From positions 85,060 through 149,059 of the forward strand of contig JAEQBH010005429.1 of the NCBI GenBank assembly GCA_016808115.1: DNA of 64,000 bases, in the 5' to 3' direction. The translations under genes were made by a program, and so were the position numbers. Position 1 is the stretch's first letter. Each line of letters opens with the position of its first letter. Shown in pieces: positions 34,576 through 46,467 of this stretch. Origin of the DNA: Tetrastigma voinierianum (taxonomy: Eukaryota; Streptophyta; Magnoliopsida; Vitales; Vitaceae). Below the pieces are notes generated by a model. It had not been told where the DNA came from and did not search any database. It was given only the letters and a program-made list of their open reading frames with translations.

Positions 34576-37444
34576 TTAGTTTTGATGATGTAATTTGCCT
34601 GATTGAAATGGTTAAAGTTATTTCATGATGATTTTCGAGTGATTCAAAATTTTTCAAAAACTTATTGAATGATGCTGAAAAACCTTTATATCTTGGTTGT
34701 AAAAAATTCACCAAACTATCTGCATTAGTTAAATTATATAATTTGAAAGCACGGTATGGATGGTCTAATAAAGGCTTTTTAGAACTATTAGAATTTCTTG
34801 GTGAAATGGTGCCTCTCAATAATGAGTTGTCACCATCTATGTATGAAGCAAAGAGGCTTTGAATGCATTGGAAATGGAGTATGAAAAGATATATGCATGT
34901 GATAGTTGCATATTATATAGGAATGAACTAAAAATGTCTTCATGTTCTACATGTGGAGCTTCAAGGTCTAAAGTCATGTGGTATTTTCCACCCGTCCCAA
35001 GATTCAAGAGAATGTTTCATTCCTCAAATATTGCAAAAGATCTCACTTGGCATACATAAGAAATAGATTTTGATGGGAAGATGTGTCATCCATCAGATTC
35101 CCCATCATGGAAGTTAATTGATCACAGATGGCCTGATTTTGGTGGAGAGCCTAGAAATCTTAGACTAGTCCTTTCAACTGATGGTATGAATTCCCATAGT
35201 TCTTTGAGTAGCAAGCATAGTTGTTGACATGTTATAATGATCATTTATAACCTTCTGTCATGTTTATGCATGAAAAGAAAATTTATGTTGTTATCATTAT
35301 TGATATCAAATCCGCGACAACCTGGCAACAACATAGATGTCTATTTGGCACCTTTAATAGAAGATCTCAAACTTTTGTGACATTAAAGGTTTTTTATTGT
35401 TTACAATCAGTGATTTTCTAGTTTATGGAAACTTATCAGGTTGCACAGTTAATGGGTACTTTGCTTGCCCCATATGAGGTGAAGAAATAGACTCGTAGAG
35501 ATTTAAGCATGGGAAAAAGAACTCATTCACAGGGCATAGGCGATTTCTTCCATGCAACCATCCTTTTAGGAAACAAAAAAAGGCATTCAATGGTGAGCAT
35601 AACTTCCGATCACCTCCACAACCATTAAGTGGAGAGGCAATATTGCACAAAATGGATAATATTTGTATAACATTGGGAAAGAAGAAGGTTAGTCAAGATA
35701 AATTTAAAAGCTTGATGTTGCATGTTATTTCTGGAAGAAGAAGTCAATATTCTTTTATCTTAAGTATTGGAATGTCACATATTCGTCATAACTTGGATGT
35801 AATGCATATTAGAAAAATGTATGTAGAAAGCATCGTGATACATTACTTGACATCCAAGGGAAGACAAAGGATGGATTAAATACTTGTTTAGATCTTATGG
35901 AGATGGGCTTGAGGCCTGAATTAGCACCAAGGTTTGAACTAAAGCGAACTTATCTTCCACTAGCTTGCTATACACTCTCTAGAATGGAGAAGAAGATGTT
36001 TTGTCAAACATTAGCAGACTTGAAAGTTCTTTTGAAAGTGCTAATTTCAAGCTTTAGAAACCTTGTGGAGGATTTCAAACATTTAGTCTAAAATCACATG
36101 ATTACCATACACTAATGCAACAATTGTTATAATTTACATTACGATCAAATTCTACCAAAGCATATTTGACTTGCTATTTGTAGGTTGAGTTTCTTTTTCA
36201 ATTCTCTCTGTAGAAAAATGGTTGATGTGTCTACACTTGATGAATTACAAAATTAGTTGATCGTGACATTATGTTTGCTTGAAAAGTACTTCCCACCTTC
36301 TTTTTTCGACATCGTGATCCATTTGACAGTGCATCTTGTAAGAGATGTAAGACTTTGTGAACCAGTTTATCTGAGATGGATGTACCCATTTGAAAGGTTC
36401 ATGAAAGTACCAAAGAGTTATGTTCGTAATTGTAATCACCCTAAATGATGCATCGTTGAATGCTACATTGCGAAGAAATTTCTTGAGGTTTGCATTGAAT
36501 ACTTCTCAAATGTGGATGCAATTGGGATATTAGTCGAAGAATTGACCATAAAGTTTAGGACACCTCTACTTGAGTTTGTTATGAAAGTTGATCCATTGTT
36601 TTTGTTTCAAACACATCATTATGTGTTGGAGAATACAACTATCATGCAACTATATATTGAGTAAGGACCACCCAGCATTATGAGTTTATAATTTTTTTAT
36701 GATAAATTCTGATATTAATTAAGAGTTATGTGTGATTTGTAAAGGCACATGACATGAATTGAAATGCAAAATCCTCGTCAAGTTGAAGAGGCAAAAGTGG
36801 CTACAAGATGAGCATAAGGCGCACTTACTTATTAGTTTGAGGGAAAGGTACTATAATAATTGTCATATTTTCGCTATTTTTTAACATTAGGAATTAAAAA
36901 AATTAATAACAATTACAAAATTGTGTAGGTTGATATTGCCAATGTTAATCAAGAACCTATTACTGAAACTCTTAATGGATAGCACAAGGCCCTAGCCACT
37001 ATGTGTCCAAGTATAATGGATATGTCATCAATGGGCGTCATTACCATACAAAGGAGCGAGATGAATTAAATATGACCTGAAACAATGGAGTTAGTAGTGT
37101 AGCATCGATAATGCAAATTTCAAGTGCAAATGTTAAGAATCCAATATTTGGTGAGCTATGTTTTTATAGGGTCATTTATGAGATTTGGGATCATGATTAC
37201 ACTATGACCTAAGATTCAATTTTCAAGGCGTGACTAGGTTGACAATAACAACGGCATTAAAGTTGATGAACTTGGGTTCACATTGGTTGACTTGATGAAG
37301 GTGGCGTATAAATCATATTCATTCATTTTAGCATCTCAAGCAAAACAGGTTTTCTATGTACAAGACCAACTTGAGCCAAGATGGTCAATCGTCTTATCAA
37401 TTCCTCAAAAAGAGTTATTACATAAGGAGGATGTTGATGACCTC
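34576..37444 (+). pseudogene. tnp2: CACTA transposase tnp2 relic, main part
   Basis: Tnp2 is the CACTA-superfamily transposase. Readable blocks in order: NDAEKPLYLGCKKFTKLSAL and LYNLKARYGWSNKGF (34666-34790); EYEKIYACDSCILYRNELK (34870-34935); VMWYFPPVPRFKRMF (34975-35020); SPSWKLIDHRWPDF (35095-35145); RQPGNNIDVYLAPLIEDL (35315-35370); the HRRFLPCNHPFRKQKKAF region (35537-35595); and HLVRDVRLCEPVYLRWMYPFERFM (36330-36402, DUF4218-type). An exon ends at 36847 (AG|GT) and resumes at 36929 after an 81-bp intron; the next exon reads VSKYNGYVING and YHTKERDEL (37008-37066). Coding stops at 37444, where the Athila-type element inserted, and continues in frame at 48150. Frameshifts and stops are numerous and the N-terminal exons are not visible. 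The name refers to the family, not to a working gene. Confidence 0.88.
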
Positions 37445-39362
37445 TGTCTAACATAATAAAGTACAAACATTTATACTTGCTTTTAACCTTTCTAGCTCGT
37501 ATTTTGCCCTTAGTTTGTGTAGAACAGATGCTTTTGACTTTCTTTTCTCTTTTTTATGCTCGTGAAGGTTGCTCAATGTTGCACGCCTGAAGTGCCTTGG
37601 ATGTAATGGACAATATATTTTAGATATTGCTTTTGGTGCATTTCACTTCAAGTGGGCAGATTTCGGGAAATGTTCTCAAAGCCTACTCAAATCTTATTCT
37701 TCCTTCCTCCTCAACCTAAGGAATGGTTCCTCGAAGTGATTGAGGACTTTTGAAGGCTGAGGATGGTCCTTTCGAGGTCATGCATCTAAGGGAGTGGAAA
37801 AGTCACGAATTTAAAGATGAGTACGATTACTCAAAGTCGATACCATTACTCAAAGGTTAGTAGAAGTGCGGGAAGGAGGGAAGATGAGGAGTCTTAGGTG
37901 CTGAAGTCAGTGTCACCGATACTCAAGGTTAGTAGAAGTGTAGGGAAGATGAGTGCGGAAGGTACTCAAAGTCGACTACTTAGGTACTCAAGGTTATTAA
38001 AAGTGCAAGGAAGATGATCTTGTCTCAAAGTCGATCTCTGCCCAGTACTCAAGGTTAGTAAAAGTGCAGAGGAAAATGGAGTCAGGTACTAAAAAAGAGT
38101 ATCGATCCCGATGCTCGAGTTCCAACTAGGTGTATACGAAATTATGATATTTGTGCAAGGGCATGATGATCTTTGCTCTCAGTTTGTGTAATTTGGGGGG
38201 TGGGGGGGTATGTAAGCCACTTAGGAGCAGGCGAAATGGGAAAACTCCTGCTTAGGGTTTTCTTTAGGGTCTTAGTTAGGGTTTTTCTCTCTTTGGGGTT
38301 TCTTGCAAGTTTCTACTTTGCATAGCTTAGATCCTTGTTTGTTCTTATAGTTAAACTCTTATAACCCATATGTCCCCAAGCCTTTTGATACAGCTTTATA
38401 TCTAAACTTGTTTCATTCGGTTTTACATGAATCTATAGCATTTATTTCCCCTCTACAGGAAAACTACTACTTAGGGTTTTCTTTTGGTCTTAGTTAGGGT
38501 TTTACTCTCTTTTTAGGGTTTCTTGTAATTTCTACTTTGCATAGCTTAGATTCTTGTTTGTTCTTGTAGTTAAACTCTTGTAACCCTTAATCTAAGTCTT
38601 TTAATGCAGTAGCTTCATCTACGAACTTATTCCATTCGGTTTCATCATCCCATAACATTTATTTCCCCTCACTTGCATTTATGTTGGATGTTCTTGTGTT
38701 TAGTCATCCTCTTAGCTTTAATGATGTTCTAAAGCCCCCTTGAAGATCGGATTCGAGCAGTGGGAAACTCATCATAGCAGAGTAGCAATGCTCTCACCCC
38801 TTGTGCTTCAATGGAAGTTGTATGATATTAAATACTTACTACATTCTCTCTAAATGCTCAGTTTGGCATATTCTTCGGGCAATGTGAACAAAGAGGAATC
38901 TTGGTACACATTGTGCTTGAACCTAAGTGCATTTTAAGTATTTATATAAACCTTCTAAGTGATCATTTGACATCTTCTTCTATCATTCTTTTGTGAATAG
39001 CCTTTAAAGTCATATCTTCCATCAAGGATCATTCCTCGTGAACCACTGGAGTAAGGAACACTTATAAGTGAGAGACACTTGTTACCTAGTTGTGGATAAG
39101 TGGAAACCCTAGAACCCTATCACTTGTCTTTGTTGTGGATAATATAAGCTCAAATCAATCGGTTACCAAATCAAGCCATCAAACCCCCCTTCCCCCCCAA
39201 GATTTACTTTATTTGCACATTCATCGGATATCAATACCTAAGGATCCTTTTAGAACCTCACTCTATGTTGAGATGACCTGTGGACTTCCCACATAATTAT
39301 TATGCTTGGCAACATTGAGTTCTAAACTAGGAACATATTGAATACACCTTAAGGTCAAAGCT
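37445..39362 (+). mobile_element. 5' LTR of Athila-type gypsy element
   Basis: It starts TGTCTAACATAATA, is preceded by the target copy ACCTC (37440-37444), and ends at GGTCAAAGC just before the primer-binding site. The 3' LTR is 46468-48149. Promoter-like features are weak, but TTAGGGTTTTTCTCTCT and CTTGTTTGTTCTTGTAG near 38270-38590 are repeated within this LTR: the block 38220-38430 recurs at 38455-38660, so the 5' LTR is ~240 bp longer than the 3' copy. The dyad array at 37815-38125 is strongly eroded. Confidence 0.88.
37815..38125 (+). repeat. Eroded 61-bp dyad array in 5' LTR
   Basis: This is the same array as 46860-47110. Spacers such as AAGGTTAGTAGAAGTGCAG are still nearly identical, but the dyads are mostly destroyed: GAGTACGATTACTC, GAGGAGTCTTAGGTGCTG, GAGTGCGGAAGGTACTC and GATCTTGTCTC stand where the 3' LTR has GAGTACCGGTACTC. 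Confidence 0.75.
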
Positions 39363-39364
39363 TG

Positions 39365-39386
39365 TTTTAGCGCCGTTTAGGGAGTG
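39365..39386 (+). other. Primer-binding site (Athila/Tat type)
   Basis: TTTTAGCGCCGTTTAGGGAG corresponds to the TGGCGCCGTTGCCGGGGA form of Athila/Tat elements with mutations. It follows directly on the 5' LTR. Confidence 0.7.
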
Positions 39387-39641
39387 GCAAGTGTTCTAGT
39401 TGATCCAAAGAGAGCTAGTGGTAATTTTCAATTGCATTGGAAAACCAGTAAGTCCTCTTTATTCTCTTAAGTTCTGAAAAAAAAAAATTTGTATATAATA
39501 TATGTGGATACCGCTCTTGTTAGGTGGGTGCATGTCAATGTAGATTCATGATAGGCAACAACGGCTTATGGAATCACACCTTAACAAAGTCTTCGAAACT
39601 CCATTGTAAGATGTTTGTTTCATTTACCTTCCACTCCTCTG

Positions 39642-41535
39642 ATGGAGCACACAGAAAATCAACAAATTCCTTTTAATCCAAATGAGCAAGGGTTACCTTT
39701 TAACCCACAAAGATTTTTTGATCCTCCAAGACAAGGAGATGGCGTTGTACCACCGGCAACCCCGACGGTGGGAGGGGACAACGTCAATCCTCAACATAAT
39801 CAATATCGAGCTCCCCCTGACCCTTTGCCTAATGTTGGTAGAACCCTCAAAGAGATTTTGAGACCTCAAAGAACCACAACAAACTCATGTATTCGCCTAC
39901 TTGAATAGGCTAACCGTTTTTCGGTGAAACCGAAGTGGTGTCTTCTCCTTGCATATCGAGGTTTGATTAAAGGAACCCTACTCATATGAGAGACTTTGAG
40001 GATGTTTGCAGCGCTTTCCTTTCTACAAGATCACCCCTCCACATAATCTGTCTAGTTTTGTTTCCTTTTTCTCTAAAGGAAAAGGATAAAATGTGGTTTC
40101 ATTCTCTAACTCCTAATTCAATTTTTAATTGGGAGGACATGCGAAGTATATTTTTAAACAAATTCTTCCCTCTGGGATGCACTAATGCACTCATGCGGAC
40201 TATCCAAAACTTTTCTGAAAAACTGGGCGAATCTTTTGCCACTGTATAAGGAAAGATACAAATAACTTCTCCATGCTATCCCTCATCATGGTTTGGATAT
40301 TGACCAAATTGTTGCTTATTTTCATCAAGGACTCTCTCTTTACAGCAAGCAATATATCCAAATGATGAGTGGGGGACAATTCTATGAGAAAAGCCCTAAA
40401 AAGGTTGTGTGATGTTTTGACACAATAGCGAAAAATGCCCGAAATTGGGAAATCATCTTCCTTGATGCACTAGAGAGTCTGCAGTATTCGGAGGAGAGAA
40501 CATCATGAGAAAGAGAATGATGACCTTCAAGCCAAAATAGCTACCTTGACTAGGAAGTTAAAGGCTATTGAAATGCAAAAAGTGAATGAGGTGACCATTG
40601 TACCTAAAGTGCCTTCGACACCTACGGGACCTAGGATGGAAGACTTATGCATCATTTGTGATGACCCTACTCATTTGACCACTGATTGCCCTAATCTTCC
40701 TCAAGTCAAGTGAGCCATCCAAATCGAGCAAGCTAATGCTCTCAATTACCTAAGGAAGCCCTTCAACTCTCCATATTTAGAAACTTACAATCCGGGGTGG
40801 AGTAAACACCCCAACTTTAGCTGGAAGAGTGATGGAGGACATGCTTCTTCAAGTCAAGGCAACTCATCTCAAAATCCTTTTCAAAGCAACCCAGGTTTTC
40901 CAAACCAAAACTTTCAAAATCAAAATTTTCAAAACCAAGGTTTTTCAAATCAAGCTCCGCATTTCCACAACCAAGGGCCACAAGGATTTGCTATGAATCC
41001 TAGCCAAAGCTTTCACCCTTTTCCCCAAGGAAATCAAAATCATCTACCTTACCAACCTCCACATAAAAGAAATTTGGAGGACATTGTAGCACAGTTTTTC
41101 CAATCTCAACAGTCTACTAACATTGAACTTTGAATGGCTATAAATGATGTGAAGTCTCAAATTACTAAGTTGACCGCTTCTATGGGGAGTTCTCAACAAG
41201 AAAAAGGGAAATTCCCTTCTCAACCCATTCAAAACCCCCAAGGTCAAAATAGTGTTGAGACCTCAAGTCAAAATGATGGGACCTTTGAACATTGTAAGGC
41301 TATCACCACCCTTCGAAGTGGGAAAACAATTGATAAAACCATCCATCCCAAGGATCTTGCTAAAGAGATTTCAAAATATTTACAAAATGAATCAAAAATG
41401 GATGATGATGTGATTGAAGAGCCTGATGTCCCTAAAGCCGATGTTGTTGATGTAGAGTCGGATAAAGATAAATCTAAACATGCTCTTCCCTCTCCATATC
41501 CCCATAGGTTGAGAATTCCAAAAAAAAATTGAATA
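39642..41535 (+). pseudogene. Athila-type gag remnant
   Basis: The frame starts at ATG 39642 (MEHTENQQ) and encodes a proline/asparagine-rich N-terminus. After a break, a retrotransposon gag domain reads LFPFSLKEKDKMWFHSL and DMRSIFLNKFFP (about 40063-40180), then HGLDIDQIVAYFHQGL (40292-40340). The zinc knuckle is CIICDDPTHLTTDC (40648-40689). Beyond it come YNPGWSKHPNFSWK, an NQNFQNQ-rich stretch, and an acidic tail with TTLRSGK (about 41310-41330). Gag would form the virus-like particle and bind the RNA. Stops at 40711, 41132 and elsewhere break it. Confidence 0.85.
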
Positions 41536-41639
41536 ATCATCTTGAAATTTATGAGTTGTTCAAGTAGGTTAAAGTAAACATTCCCTTATTGGATGCCATA
41601 AAACAAATCCCTTCATATACTAAATTTTTGAAAGACTTG

Positions 41640-42200
41640 TGCACTATGAAGGAAGTTGATTATCCCATAATGAAGTGCTTTTAACAATGAACAGTTTCAC
41701 CTCTACGATTAAATAATTTGCCCCCCAAATACAAAGACCCGGGAAGCCCCACCATTTCCATAGTGGTAGGAAACTCAAAGTTAGAACGTGCTTTAGTAGA
41801 TTTGGGGGCGAGTGTGAATTTGTTGCCATCCTCAATGTGTGTTGAGCTAAGGTTAGGAGAGTTAGAGCCTATTAACATTACCCTCCTGCTAGATGACCGT
41901 AGTGTGAATATTCCTAGAGGTATGGTAAAGGATGTATTGGTGCAAGTGGATAGGTTCTATTTTCCTGTGGACTTTGTCGTACTTGATACTTAGCCTGTGG
42001 TGGTCAGAGGAGTCGGTTTCAGTGATTCTTGTGGGCCTTTCTTAGCCACTTTGCTAATGCCACTATACCTTTGTAAAAAGGGGGGGGTTAGTGACCATGT
42101 CTTTATGATTGTAGGCAGACATTTTCAATGGCCATAAAGGAAGTAGGGGATGATGAAGATATTTGTGAGGTGAATGTGATGGGAATGCATTTGTGCGGGA
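41640..42200 (+). pseudogene. Athila-type aspartic protease remnant
   Basis: An open stretch at 41718-41993 reads PPKYKDPGSPTISIVVG, then ALVDLGASVNLLPSSM. The active site D-L-G-A-S (about 41796-41810) is the form usual in Athila-lineage proteases. GELEPINITLLLDDRSV and VLVQVDRFYFPVDFVVLD follow, as expected. A stop at 41991-41993 ends it, and a frame break separates it from gag. It would cleave the polyprotein. Confidence 0.82.
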
Positions 42201-42589
42201 ATTTAATAGATCATTTTCATGCTTGATGTGCATCTCAAATCTTGTCTAGTGAGCCCTAAGTGTATTAAGGAAGTAACCTCACTGAAGTGGGTTCTCTCCA
42301 TACTTAAAACAGTGAGGTAATGGAAATCAGGTGGACACTAGATTTGAAGTGCCTCGATTGAGGAGAAGGTTTTGTCGTCTAAAGAGAAGCCACCTAAGCC
42401 GGAATTAAAGCCTCTACCATCTCATCTCAAATACTCATTCCTAGGAAGTGAAGAGACTTTTCCTGTGATCACATCTTCCTCTCTAAATCTTGATCAAGAG
42501 ACAAAACTCTTAGAAGTGAGAGGCCCGCTGGCTGCCATAAGATGGACCATTACGGCATCAAAGTGGCACTGATTTTCACTCATAAGTTC

Positions 42590-43900
42590 ACTTGGAAGAG
42601 GATGTTAAACCATCTAGGCAACCACAGCGTAGGCTAAATCCAGTCATGAAAGAAGTTTTCAAGAAATAGGTTTTGAAACTCTTAGATGTAGGTGTCATTT
42701 ACCTTATTACTTAGATATAGCAAGTGGTAGCCAACCCAAGTAGTGTTTACATGAAGTGGGAATATTGTGGAAAATAAAATGAACATAATGAGCTCATACC
42801 TACTAGGTGCACTATAGGTTGGAGGTATTAGCATGAGTTATAAGAGCTTAATCTTTTGGCACTAGGAAGATCATTTCCCCCTACCTTTGTGGACCAAATG
42901 TTGGAAAGAGTCTTTGGGCATGGGTTTTGTGCTTTCTTGATGGTTACTGGAATTTTGAAAATCAAATTGAGATAACATTCGAGATCTAGAAAACCCTTTC
43001 CACATGCCTTTAGCACTTTTGCCTTTAGGAAGATGCCCTTTGGATTATGTAATGCACCAAGAGCTTTTCAGCGGTGCATGATGGGTATTTTCAGTGATAT
43101 GATAGAAAAGATTATGGAGATATTCATGGATGATTTCTCCGTCTATGGAGATTCCTATGAGGGATGTCTAGAAAATTTGAGGAGAGTTTTGGAAAGAAGT
43201 GAGGAGAAAAATCTAGTTTTAAATAGGAGAAGTGTCACTTCATGGTGACACAAAAAGTTGTGTTAGGACATGTAGTGTGAAGGAAGGAATAGAGGTAGAG
43301 CGAGGCCAAGTTGAGTTAATCTCTAATTTACCTACTCCTAAATAATGTTAAAGACATACTGATCCTTCTAGGTCATGTAGGGTTTTATAGGAGGTTCATA
43401 AAAAATTTCAGTGCCATAGCTCGTCCCTTATGCGATTTGCTTGCAAGGATATCATTTTAGATAGTCTTAAGCATGTGAAAGGCTTTTGAAAAGTTAGAAA
43501 GAAAGTATGTTAGCTCGCCTCCGATTATACGACCTCCTATTTAGGACCTCCTTTGATCATGTGATGCTAGTGATTATGTCGTAGGAGTTGTCTTAGGGCA
43601 AAGAGAAGATAAAAAAAAAAAACCCTTTGTGATCTACTATGCTAGCAAGACTCTAGATTCCGCCCAGTCCAATTATACAATTACTGAAAAATAGTTCTTC
43701 GCTATAGTCTTTGCCCTAGATAAGTTCAGGTCTTACATTGTAGGGTCTCCCATAATCATTTTCACTAACCATGCAGCACTAAAGTACTTTCTATCTAAGC
43801 AATATACTAAGCCACGAATCTCATTAAGTGGATCTATTTTGTCAAGAGTTCAATTTGACCATTAGGATAAGAAAGGAGTAGAGATGTAGTAGACCACCTT
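42590..43900 (+). pseudogene. Athila-type reverse transcriptase and RNase H remnant
   Basis: The RT starts near 42601 with DVKPSRQPQRRLNPVMKEVF. The central part is broken by stops. The best-kept segment, 43033-43248, reads MPFGLCNAPRAFQRCMM and then EIFMDDFSVYG, with the catalytic F-M-D-D at about 43123-43134. RNase H words FVIYYASKTLDSAQSNYT and FRSYIVG follow near 43625-43745. Downstream stops are frequent. MPFGLCNAP and FMDDFSVYG together are typical of the Athila lineage (family knowledge). Confidence 0.85.
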
Positions 43901-43904
43901 TCGT

Positions 43905-45345
43905 TTGGTTTTAGAGGCGACTACGATGGCACGCCCCATAGGTGACACTTTCCTTGACGAGCAACTGTTTGCTCTTATCCATTATCTTTGGTATGCTGAC
44001 ATTGTGAATTATTTAGTAACAAGACAAATCCCATCAAGGTGGACTTCTCAGCAAAAAAGGAAATTTCTGGTTGATGTTAAGATGTACTATTTTAATGACC
44101 CATACCTCTTTAAATATTGCCCTGATCAGTTGATGAGAAGGTGTGTACCTAATGACTACCAAATTAGGATGCTCACCTGCTGTCATTCTAAAGCTTGTGG
44201 AGGGCATTTTTCTACAAGGAAAACAGCTAATAAGATCTTGCAAGCTGGTTTTTATTAGCCTACATTTTTTAAAGATTGTTTTGAATACTGCAAAACTTAT
44301 GCTAAGTGCCAACAAATAGGAGGGGTTACAAAAAGAAACATAATGCCTCTTACCTCCATTTTAATCATTGAAATTTTTTACTACTGGGATATAGACTTCA
44401 TAGGCCTTTTCCCTCTTCTTGTGGGCATCTTTACATTTTACTAGCGGTTGATTATGTCCCTAAGTGGGTGGAGGCTATTCCAACAAGAACTAATGATCAT
44501 AAAGTGGTTTTGAAAGTTTTGAAAGAACACATTTTTTTCTCGTTTCAGAATGCCTCGTGCGATCATTAGTGATGGTGGGCTCCATTTTTGTAATAGACCG
44601 TTTGACAATTTGGTTAAAAAGTACGGAGTCACACATAAGGTTTCCATCGCTTATCACCCACAAACCAATGGTCAAGCCGAACTAGCCAATAAGGAAATAA
44701 AACACATTTTAGAAAAAACAGTTAACCCTAATCGCAAGGATTAGTCTCTTCGACTTCTTAACCGATGCTCTTTGGGCTTACTGCACTACTTTTAAAACCA
44801 TTCTTGGTATGTCTCCCTATAGGTTAGTTTATGGCAAAGCATGTCACTTGCTAGTGGAAATGGAGCACAAGGCTTATTAGGCCATTAAGACTCTAAATTT
44901 TAATTTGGCTAAAGTAGGTCAATAGCGGATGCTGCAAATGAATGAGCTTGACGAAATGAGGCGTGAATCTTATGAGAGCTCTAGAATTTACAAAGAGAAG
45001 GTCAAGCTTTTCCATGACAAAAACATTGTGAGGAAGACCTTTCAACCTCAACAAAAGGTACTTTTGTATAGTTCTAGTTTGCACATTTTCCCAGGCAAAC
45101 TCTGTTCTAGTTGGACTGGCCCTTTCGTGGTCAAGACAGTTCATCCCTATGGAGCAGTCAAAATTGAGAATCCAGAGAATGGAAAAATCATTAAAGTCAA
45201 CGGTCAGCGCCTAAATCCATTTCTTGAGAACTTTGACCGTCAAGAGAGTATTGAGGAGTTGGTAGATCCGATCTACAGGGATGCCCCATCGAGTAATTCT
45301 ACATTATTACTCATTATATATAGTGTCTTTTTTTTTTTGTCCTAA
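43905..45345 (+). pseudogene. Athila-type integrase remnant
   Basis: The N-terminal zinc-binding region has CHSKACGGHFSTRKTANKIL (44181-44240) and then CFEYCKTYAKCQ (44278-44313). Within the DDE core, WDIDFIGLFP holds the first aspartate (near 44387) and RAIISDGGLHFCNRPF the second (44553-44600). YHPQTNGQAELANKEIK holds the glutamate (44652-44705). The C-terminal open stretch (44929-45345) has the GPF form of the GPY/F motif in SWTGPFVVKTVHPYGAV (45107-45160), after which it runs into low-complexity sequence. Stops at 44256, 44742 and others inactivate it. Confidence 0.87.
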
Positions 45346-45914
45346 TCATTCTTTTTGGAATTGTGGATAATTTGACTCATGATATTCTTTTTGTCCCCTC
45401 CCTTGTCAATTCAATCCTTAGAGTTTATCTTTTCTTGCATTAAGGACAATGCTCATTTTAGTTGCTAGGAGAGGTGGGTATATACAATTGTTCATACTCA
45501 TACTTTTGTTTAAGGAGTATGTTCTGCTTGTTTCGGTTTAGGTCAGTGTTTGTAGTAAGTTAATTGCATAAAATTTTTCGATCTTAGGCCTACATGAGAA
45601 TGGAACTTGAACTCTTGAACTATGGCCCTTTGAACTTGTGTGTTGTGAACTCTATACATTCCTACTACACATGCACACTAACAAGCTTGAACAAGACCAC
45701 TCCGTCATATTTGGGATCATTTTCATCCATTTCTTTTCTCTTCTCATGTTTAAATCATGGCTTGTACCATTTCTGTTCATCTTAAATACCCTTGGTATTA
45801 TGTCATTGCAAATGTCAATTTCTTGTTTCAAGCTCAAATCCACTTAGTTTGGCTTCATTTGTCACATTTTTTCTTTCCATAGCATGACATTTTCCATGCA
45901 TTTTATTCATTTGG
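45346..45914 (+). mobile_element. Athila-type 3' untranslated region, truncated
   Basis: GCATTAAGGACAATGCTC and GCTAGGAGAGGTGGGTA (45430-45480) form the usual purine-rich segment after integrase. No env-like frame is seen. A polypurine tract next to a 3' LTR is absent: at 45915 the sequence changes to a copy of the host CACTA flank. Confidence 0.65.
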
Positions 45915-46467
45915 AACATTAGGAATTAAAAAAATTAACAATTACAATTGTGTAGGTTAATTTTCCAATGTTAATCAAGAACATATTGCTGAAACTCTCT
46001 TAAATGGATAGCACAAGGCCCTAGCCACTATGTGTCCAAGTATAATGGATATGTCATCAATGGGTGTCATTACCATACAAAGGAGCGAGATGAATTACGC
46101 ACAACAAGCGATTGGAGTTAGTATTGTATCGATGATGCAAATTTCAAGTGCAAAGGATAAGAATCCAATATTTGGTGAGCTATGTTTTTATAGGGTTATT
46201 TTTTAGATTTGGGATCTTGATCACACTATGTTTAGGATTCCAATTTTCAAGTGTGACTAGGTTGACAATAATGATAGCATTAAAGTTGATGAACTTGGGT
46301 TCACATTGGTTGACTTGATGAAGGTGACGTATAAATCATATTCATTCATTTTAGCATCTCAAGCAAAACAGGTTTTCTATGTACAAGACCAACTTGAGCC
46401 AAGATGGTCAATCGTCTTATCAATTCCTCAAAAAGAGTTATTACATAAGGAGGATGTTGATGACCTC
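45915..46467 (+). repeat. Second copy of tnp2 exon and target site inside the Athila element
   Basis: This block matches 36883-37444: the second half of the tnp2 intron with its AG acceptor, the LKWIAQGPSHYVSKYNGYVI exon region, FVLASQAKQVFYV-like sequence, and the target-site copy ACCTC (46463-46467) immediately before the LTR start. The left border at AACATTAGG lies inside the intron. The block belongs to the CACTA host, not to the gypsy element, yet it lies inside the latter. Confidence 0.9.

Noticed and set aside
45915..46467. A second, independent CACTA element
   Set aside because: It begins mid-intron, matches the 36883-37444 flank including the ACCTC target copy, and lacks any terminus.
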